The notes under the pieces were generated by a model. That model was not told the DNA's origin and did no database searches. It worked only from the letters and a program-made list of their open reading frames with translations. From Tetramitus jugosus (lineage: Eukaryota > Heterolobosea > Eutetramitea > Acrasida > Vahlkampfiidae), in assembly GCA_937625935.1 (NCBI GenBank), contig OW569373.1, positions 186,001-250,000 on the forward strand: a DNA stretch of 64,000 nucleotides. The letters are read 5' to 3'. The stretch's first letter is position 1. Each line of letters opens with the position of its first letter. A program made the translations under genes and the position numbers. Positions 57,972 to 64,000 of the stretch are shown here, piece by piece.

Positions 57972-60943
57972 TCAGTTTGGATCCAACGCTTGATGGTTGT
58001 TGAATGAAAGGGTAATAATGGAGGAAGATGGTATTGCTGTGCCTGACAAGGTTGATGACGATGGTGGTGAAGGTGCTGATGAAGCCAACAAGATGTTCTT
58101 CTCCTTGATTTGTCTCGTTAGCAAGTTGACCTTTGTTTCATATTCATCCACTTGGTTTCTAGCTTGTTCCGAGCATTCGAATTTCTCTCTTCTCAATTGT
58201 TGTTGAATTTGCTTCAGTTCATTCACCTGTCTGTCCAAGTGTTGAACAGATAGGCTCAGTCTCTCGCTGTCCAGCTTCATCGAGGAGTGAATCATTCTTA
58301 ATTGCTCGTTCTCTTGTTTTAATTTGTGGCAGTGTTGCAATAATTGTTCATTGTACTGTTTGCTGTCTGATAACTGCTGTTGAATCACGAGACATTTCTG
58401 ATCAACCAGCAACATGACCTCGTCTCGACTATCGGGTTGACTCGGAGATGAGTTGATAGAGGTCGAGGCTGAACCTCCATGTTGTTCGTACTCCATTACA
58501 CTCTTTGAAGTGAGCACTTGAAGCTCATTCAACAACCTAGTTGCTTCCATTTCTGACTCTTGTTCTTCTCTTTGGTCTTGAAGCAGACTTTGAGGATCAA
58601 TGGATCCACTCTTGAGGCCTTTATGGATCTTGTCCTGCAAACTGTCAATTCGTTTTCTTTGATTTTCTATCAAACTTGTCCACAATTGCTCTCTGATCTT
58701 GTATCCTCTCATTTGATTCCTGACAGACAGAGAATGGTGATACATGGCGGTGAACCTTCTAGAATCTTCCATTGATACAAACTTTTGCAAGTTTTGATAA
58801 CTCTCCAATCGTTTCATCGCTTCTTCCTCCATGTCAGATATCTTCTCTCTCTGAAGTTGAATCTGCACTACCAATTCGGCCACTTCTTTCATATGGACCA
58901 TTTTCGAAGCATTTGTTACTGTTTCAAGAGCGTGTTGTGTGTTTGTAATCCTAGAAAGATATTCAGCCTCTTGTTGCCCAAAGGTTATGTACAAATGGTC
59001 TAGTTTCATCTGAGTCTGCTGTTGTAGAGTTTTGCTATCTTCTATGCGCAACTTTGCAATATCATACCACTTGGACAACTTCCAAAACTTTTCTTCCATG
59101 TCCGTACCTACTACTTGTTGACTCTTCCTCAAGTATTGAAGAATATCTCCAAATGTTTGCTCCATTTCGCTCTCGTTAAAGTCTTGGTCTGATCTGTCTG
59201 AAGAAGTCTCACTAGATTCCACACTCAATCCTTCGAAAGATGATTCTCTCCTCTTCTTACTTCTTAAGAAATCATTTGTCTTCTTCAATCGTCCTATTTC
59301 AACTTCCATCTTACTAATTTTCTGAGCGGTTTCAAACTCTTCGACCACAGGTCTTTGTTCGAATTTTTGAATTGAACATCGCAATTGCTCGATCTCATTC
59401 TTATACTGAAGCTCCTTTTCAGAAAACTTAGATCCTTGCTCCAATAGAATGCTGTTATCTTGACTTTGCTTCCGAGTCATTACATCTTTTTGTAGCATCA
59501 CCAACTTCAATTGTACCTCTTTACATTCACTTTTCAAATCCGTAACTAACTCATTCAATTGGGAGTTTTCTTTTTCCAAATTTCTGATTCTATCCTGTTG
59601 AATCACTCGAATTTGCCTGAGTCTTAACAATTCTTCGGAATAATCTTCGTCTACTACATGGTGAATCTGGTCTGCCTCAAACGATATTTCATCCTCTAAT
59701 TTCTTCAGTTGAAGTTTAAAATCTTGTTGTTCATTGATTCTTTGACTGAGTTTCGAAAATATAGTCTCAGCTGCTGTTAAATATTGTCTCTCCTTTTCGT
59801 AACTCAATTCATTCTCGTGCTGAGTATGGATCTCTCGTAACTTATTCTCAAAATTGTTTTTCACGATTTCTTTTTCTTCCCTCAAGTAACTTATTTGACG
59901 ATTCAGGCTCTCTATCTCATACTTCATCTTGGACAATAGAATTTCACCCTTCATTCGGTTGGATTCACTCTTCCAAAGAATAGAGGAATTCTGCTGATCG
60001 ATTGACAGAGAAGATTCTGATAGTCTAGATCTTCCCGTTTTCAACTCCTCTGACACAATAAGCCATGTAAGCTACGAAAGTCAATAGAAATGAAAAAGAA
60101 GGACATACCAATCATTTGTTGAGAGTTCTGTAGCATACTTCTGAGGTCAATGTTGGCTTCGAGCATCTTATCAATTTTCCTTTGGGTGAGGTCAGTTTGA
60201 ATTAATTTTTCAGGCTTGATCGCTTCTGAATAGTCCAGATTCTTGCTGAGAACAGCTAAACTCTCCTCATCATAGTTGAGTATTGATCTAGTGTTCTGTT
60301 CTTTGATTTCTGATATGGAATCCATATCGAAATTATCTGTCTGAGGTTGCCCATATGGTCCTATGGATTGGTTGAGATCAATCACATGATCAGTTGAATC
60401 ATATTGGAGACAGGAGATGGACTTGTCACTCTGCAAAAATTCAGCCAACTCCCCAGGTATAGGATACATAAAATCAACAGAAAAGTCTGCAAGAAAAGGG
60501 TGAAAATGAATTCAATGACAGGCATGATTCACAACATGGTACTTACCATTCTCAGTTTTTAACGAACTTAAAAAGTACAACATGACGAGAAAGTAATAGA
60601 TGGGTTCGAATTTCATGTCTAGTATCGCTCTCACATCACAAACGCTCATTGGTAACCCTATCGAGTCCATTAGTTGAGCCACAATGTTCCAATTGTTCAA
60701 ATAATGATTCTTCGTTGTGCATTTTTCAATGATCGAAAGCTCTTTGAACTGAATGGCATGAGGCCACACAATCTCAAACAACCGTAGCACAATGATTGCA
60801 TCTCTAAACTGCGAAAGCTCTGATATCTTAATGGAAGTGATCCTTGAGGCCCATTCGAACAAATGCTTCTCACCAATCGGTTGTTCGTCAATGGTTCTCA
60901 ATGATAGATGTTTCTTGGGTTGTTGTTGTTGACTCATTTCCAT
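57972..60943 (-). CDS. CH-like domain plus long coiled-coil protein, three exons
   Basis: Exons are 60943-60547, 60486-60109 and 60049-57972, all joining in phase 1, giving 950 residues. The introns are 60 and 59 nt with donors GTAAGT and GTATGT. Residues about 25-130 are helical with a layout like the calponin-homology-type N-terminal domains of HOOK, NDC80 or similar proteins (HLFEWASRITSIKI, FRDAIIVLRLFEIVWP, NWNIVAQLMDSIGLP, AILDMKFEPIYYFLVMLYFL). Such domains bind microtubules or motor adaptors. From about residue 215 the rest is coiled coil, with a Ser-rich break near 520. No cargo-binding motif was recognised. A cytoskeletal or flagellar-base role is possible. An E2F-like element lies 75 bp upstream of the start. 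Confidence 0.75.
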
Positions 60944-61017
60944 TGATCAAAACAAGTAGAGCTCGATAACTACTTGTGATTCTCCTACTTGTTCTCGCTT
61001 GCAGTAAATGTACTCCT

Positions 61018-61027
61018 GGCGCGAAAA
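61018..61027. promoter_or_regulatory. E2F-like element GGCGCGAAAA
   Basis: On the minus strand it reads TTTTCGCGCC, identical in its core to the element at 12724-12733. It lies 75 bp upstream of the CH-like/coiled-coil gene start (60943). Function is inferred. Confidence 0.4.
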
Positions 61028-61113
61028 AAGAAACTCCATTCGCTATTCGAAAACTGATGTTTGTATTTTTTATTGTTGGATGTGGATGTGGCGTCGTGTG
61101 CATCACGATTCAA

Positions 61114-62925
61114 TTAGTCAGATCCCAGAAGCATCATGGCATCTTTGATGTACCTTCTTGCAGTTGCTACATCATCAAACTGTAATGCACTCATGGCAAA
61201 TTTACAATACTTTTGAGCCTTCATTTTGTCATCCAATGATGGTTCTTTGGTCTCCAATGTCATCACAACACCACCACCACTTCCACTATTCATATTACTA
61301 TTCATACTACTATTCATATTACTATTCATGGTATTCTTGTTGTTCATGAGTGGTGGATTCGAATTGTACATGGTTTGTTGTTGTTGTGGTTGTTGTTGTT
61401 TCATCAGTGGTGGTGGTGGTTGAGAAGAGGATAGCGATGAAGATGATGGTGATGGCAATGATGATGGAGATGCAGATGACATGGAAGCAGACAATGATGG
61501 TGAAGGTGATGATCGATGAACATTGAACTGATTCACTTGTTGTTGTACATCACTGTCCTCACGACCACCATAATTATTAAAACTATTATTATGATAGTTG
61601 CTACTTTGATAATTGTTGTTGTTGCTCAAGTCATTGTTCTGTTGAGGTGTCATATTACTACTACTACTGCTGCTGCTGCTGCTCTTGTTATAATAATCAC
61701 TAAAGTGATTCTCCGTTTGGAACTGTCTTAATCTTCTCTCGAAATCATCATGAACATTGCCATCGTTATCATTGGTTGCATGAGTTGCTGTTGCATGTGT
61801 TGGTGTAGGTGAGATGGATGATGATGATGTTGATGTAGGTGATGGTGATGATGATGAAGACAATGATGTTCCATAGAATTGTGAGGAGAGAGATGCGAGT
61901 GAAGATGGTGGTGGTGGTGGAGGTGATGATGATGATGATGATACAGATGGTGTAGCAAATGAATATCTCTGCTGCTGTTGTTGTTGTTGTTGTTCTTGAT
62001 AGGGTGATGCTGTTCTTGTATCATTTGCTGTTTGATTACTATTAAAGTATTGATCAAATTCATAGGATTGTTGTTGTTGTTGCGATGGTGATTCATTGTT
62101 GTTGTAATGATTGTATTGTCCACGACCATTCTCATTATTGGTACTGTTATTATTAGTACTGTAATAGTCATCATAACCGTACGATGATGATGATGATTGT
62201 TGTTGTTGTTGTTGAGAGAATGATGTACTTTGATGAGGAGATGTCGTATTGGATGTTTGATAATAATCAGAATAGGATGATGATGATGATGGTTGTTGTT
62301 GTTGTTGTTGATATTGATTCTCCTCCTCTTCCTCTTCTTCTTCTGTTTCCTCTGTTTCTTCTGTTTCTTCTGTGGCAGTTGTCGTCTTCATTTGTTGTTC
62401 TTGATAGGAACCTGGTTGAATCGTTTCACCAGTCTTGATACATCTGGAAATCTCTGCAGCCTTCCATCTCGCATACTTGTGCTTCTCCATCAAATCACTT
62501 GACAATTCTCCACCAAACTGCTTGGTTACTTCCATGAGCACACTGCTGGCATAGAACAATTTGGCAACACTGGGTGTGTGCTGTCCCAATCGATCATGAT
62601 CATCTGCTTTTTGAAACATTTTCAATGCAAACAATTCAACAGTGGCACGTCCTTCTTCAGTGTTGGGTGACAATTGTTCCTTGTCTCTCTCCAATTGATT
62701 CATGAGTGATACAATAAATTGAGTGCATTGGTCTCTGTCATTATTGTTGTTGTTGTTGTTGTTGTTATTGGATTGTTTCATGAGTGTAATGCCCAATTGT
62801 GCTGCATAGGTTCTACAATAAAAGGCAACAAGTGGACCTCTCAATTCAAAATCATTGGCTCTCTGTAGATAGGGAAGAATGGGTTTTAGACTGGGTGGGA
62901 GTGAATTGACAAGATCAGCCATCAT
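61114..62925 (-). CDS. VTA1: VTA1 (LIP5), ESCRT-III/VPS4 regulator
   Basis: The call is 603 residues; the first ATG of a double ATG is at 62925-62923. The N-terminal MIT-like domain (about 1-170) matches VTA1: LPPSLKPILPYLQRANDFE, GPLVAFYCRTYAAQLGITLM, FALKMFQKADDHDRLGQHTP and YARWKAAEISRCIKTGE. The middle 390 residues are Gln/Ser/Asn/Tyr-rich. The C-terminal VPS4-binding module is KAQKYCKFAMSALQFDDVATA, then ARRYIKDAMMLLG, near 568-600. VTA1 activates the VPS4 ATPase that disassembles ESCRT-III during multivesicular body formation. Human LIP5 is 307 residues and yeast Vta1 330; the excess is low complexity. The ATG overlaps by one base the stop codon of the upstream open frame. Confidence 0.92.
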   Translation of the reverse strand: MMADLVNSLPPSLKPILPYLQRANDFELRGPLVAFYCRTYAAQLGITLMKQSNNNNNNNNNNDRDQCTQFIVSLMNQLERDKEQLSPNTEEGRATVELFALKMFQKADDHDRLGQHTPSVAKLFYASSVLMEVTKQFGGELSSDLMEKHKYARWKAAEISRCIKTGETIQPGSYQEQQMKTTTATEETEETEETEEEEEEEENQYQQQQQQPSSSSSYSDYYQTSNTTSPHQSTSFSQQQQQQSSSSSYGYDDYYSTNNNSTNNENGRGQYNHYNNNESPSQQQQQSYEFDQYFNSNQTANDTRTASPYQEQQQQQQQQRYSFATPSVSSSSSSPPPPPPSSLASLSSQFYGTSLSSSSSPSPTSTSSSSISPTPTHATATHATNDNDGNVHDDFERRLRQFQTENHFSDYYNKSSSSSSSSSNMTPQQNNDLSNNNNYQSSNYHNNSFNNYGGREDSDVQQQVNQFNVHRSSPSPSLSASMSSASPSSLPSPSSSSLSSSQPPPPLMKQQQPQQQQTMYNSNPPLMNNKNTMNSNMNSSMNSNMNSGSGGGVVMTLETKEPSLDDKMKAQKYCKFAMSALQFDDVATARRYIKDAMMLLGSD

Positions 62926-63473
62926 TAATATGTTTGTGTTATGATTGGTATTGTTGGTGGGTAATGGAGACGAATGACGAAACAAAAGAATAACAACGCT
63001 GATTGCTTTTTTTTTTCTGCAACAACAGAATAGATGATTTCGAGTGTTCGGTTTTTGATGTCGGCGATTTCCTCCACACAATGGTTTTTTTTGGCTTGTT
63101 CAAGGAACTGGACGAACGATCCTTGTGGAACATTCCAGTATGGTAGTTGAAGGAAAGCATTTTGTGCCAGTTGACAAAATGTCTGTTCCTTTCGTGTTTT
63201 TTCTGCTGGTGTTAGCCTGTTGCCAGATCTCCGGAGATACAAAAACCAGAATACATCATGTTTCAGCTCAGGAGTTTGTGATTTGCCTTTGGGTGACAAA
63301 CGTAGTTTTTCTTTGACATTTGACAGATAACTAATCCCTTGTGACCACAAAAGAGTGGAAACTATCGCACTCTTGTTCTGCCCACGCAGGAACAAGTCGC
63401 AAGCAGTATTGCGGTAATTTATCCCACAACTTGACACTGTCTCTTGCGTTGTTTTCTCCCCATCAACAATCAT
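62925..63473 (-). CDS. Hypothetical 182-residue protein directly upstream of VTA1
   Basis: This frame starts at ATG 63473 and its TAA overlaps the VTA1 start (TAATG). Residues 1-160 have coding-like composition (LFLRGQNKSAIVSTLLWSQG, TRKEQTFCQLAQNAFLQLPY, FVQFLEQAKKNHCVEEIADI). The last 25 residues (RLHYPPTIPIITQTY) look like a translated A/C-rich leader, so the true end may differ; a GTTGCAG followed by an A run at about 63000-63012 could be a splice acceptor. I do not recognise the family. There is no signal peptide or membrane helix apart from the doubtful C-terminal FFCFVI stretch. If real, the two genes have almost no space between them. Confidence 0.45.
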   Translation of the reverse strand: MIVDGEKTTQETVSSCGINYRNTACDLFLRGQNKSAIVSTLLWSQGISYLSNVKEKLRLSPKGKSQTPELKHDVFWFLYLRRSGNRLTPAEKTRKEQTFCQLAQNAFLQLPYWNVPQGSFVQFLEQAKKNHCVEEIADIKNRTLEIIYSVVAEKKKQSALLFFCFVIRLHYPPTIPIITQTY

Positions 63474-63563
63474 AACAAGTAAACCACAACTACTGCTACT
63501 ACTAGATAGATATCACCTCGGACAAGGTCACTCACTCAAAAGAAGAACAAAAGGATATCCAGG

Positions 63564-64000
63564 ATGAAGAAATCAATCGTGCCTTTATCGTTCAAGTCCA
63601 CGATACCATTGTTTCTACTATGTACAGTCACAGTCGTCACACTGATAATGGTTACAATGAGCAACTTTGTTGCTGCTGCTGCTGCTGCTGGTGCGGCCAC
63701 CACAAGAATTGACTTGGCATCACTTGGTCAAGATTGGGCAAAGTCATGGTCATCTGAACAGTATGTACCATTCAAAGATCGAATGAGTGATGGAGGAAGT
63801 GTACTCCAGGAGGCACAACCATCAGAGACACCACCTAATGTTTGGAGAAATTTGGCCATGGTGGATCCAGTGACCAATTACACTATCATGGTCATGAGAC
63901 AAACAGAGTCATTTGTTGTTCACCAAAAGTGGATTGAATTGGATAGATTGAAGAGCAATCATACGTTTGGAGATATTGTTGTCGTGTCCATGAATGAGAC
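63564..64000 (+). CDS. 5' end of a gene for a secreted or lysosomal protein, truncated by window
   Basis: An ATG at 63564 opens a frame that runs out of the window (145 codons seen). The first 45 residues are a signal peptide or signal anchor: basic start MKKSIVPLSFKS, hydrophobic core LFLLCTVTVVTLIMVTM, and an Ala run (VAAAAAAGAA) encoded by a GCT repeat. The following part has polar, folded-looking sequence with N-x-T sites (NYTIMVMRQTESFVVH, LKSNHTFGDIVVV). No family is recognised from this part. It is divergent from the hypothetical gene at 62925-63473, 90 bp away. Confidence 0.65.
   Translation, partial: MKKSIVPLSFKSTIPLFLLCTVTVVTLIMVTMSNFVAAAAAAGAATTRIDLASLGQDWAKSWSSEQYVPFKDRMSDGGSVLQEAQPSETPPNVWRNLAMVDPVTNYTIMVMRQTESFVVHQKWIELDRLKSNHTFGDIVVVSMNE

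Noticed and set aside
61728-62174. His/Met-rich frame inside VTA1
   Set aside because: Shadow of the Gln/Ser/Tyr low-complexity middle of VTA1.
1-64000. Mobile elements, CRISPR arrays, or operon-like defence clusters
   Set aside because: No transposase, reverse transcriptase, direct-repeat array or terminal inverted repeat was seen; repeats are microsatellites or coding homopolymers.

Overview
The window reads as a compact chromosomal stretch of a heterolobosean amoeboflagellate, most likely a Naegleria species. This is inferred from the mix of animal/fungal-type genes (mucolipin channel, BRE1, MED14, exocyst EXO84, mitochondrial pyruvate carrier), the long Asn/Gln/Ser/Thr/His runs in coding sequence, gene spacing of roughly 100-800 bp, A/C-rich leaders before start codons, and few short GT-AG introns. 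The species was not determined. I see no transposons, no CRISPR and no operon-like order.

Layout. 1-6.8 kb: 3' end of an unknown gene, a Zn2Cys6 transcription-factor candidate, a coiled-coil protein, and the mitochondrial rRNA dimethyladenosine transferase TFB1M. 6.9-15 kb: the circularly permuted GTPase NOA1 (divergent from TFB1M; both act on the mitoribosomal small subunit), the Fe-S targeting factor CIA2, a nuclear-looking protein with a probable RAMA domain, and a protein with FYD repeats that may be axonemal. 15-19.5 kb: tRNA-Ala(CGC), a three-exon YOS1, a four-exon TRPML channel and a two-exon CKS1. 19.8-34.5 kb: F-box/propeller protein, RCC1-repeat protein, a 2455-residue surface protein with about 20 tandem cadherin/Ig-like repeats plus a vWA domain, a C2 + permuted NlpC/P60-like protein, dephospho-CoA kinase and an EEF1A methyltransferase-like protein. 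34.6-43.1 kb: three-exon BRE1 and two-exon MED14 (divergent), a secreted thioredoxin-fold protein, a 5S rRNA gene and RBM42. 43.3-55.9 kb: EXO84, two-exon MPC2, a transmembrane adenylate cyclase, an F-box-Rho GTPase fusion, a derlin and an unknown membrane protein. 56-64 kb: RNase H1, ABRACL, a CH-like/coiled-coil protein (three exons), VTA1, a small hypothetical protein, and the 5' end of a gene for a secreted protein.

Twelve introns in seven genes were placed by hand. In each gene the reading phase is kept across every junction, which joins reading frames that look like separate genes. Most genes are ordinary housekeeping functions. The unusual items are the F-box-Rho fusion with both GTP-hydrolysis residues changed, the giant repeat/vWA surface protein, a dephospho-CoA kinase whose Walker A lysine is glutamine, a probable RAMA-domain protein, and E2F-like GC elements in several promoters, including that of the cell-cycle gene CKS1.
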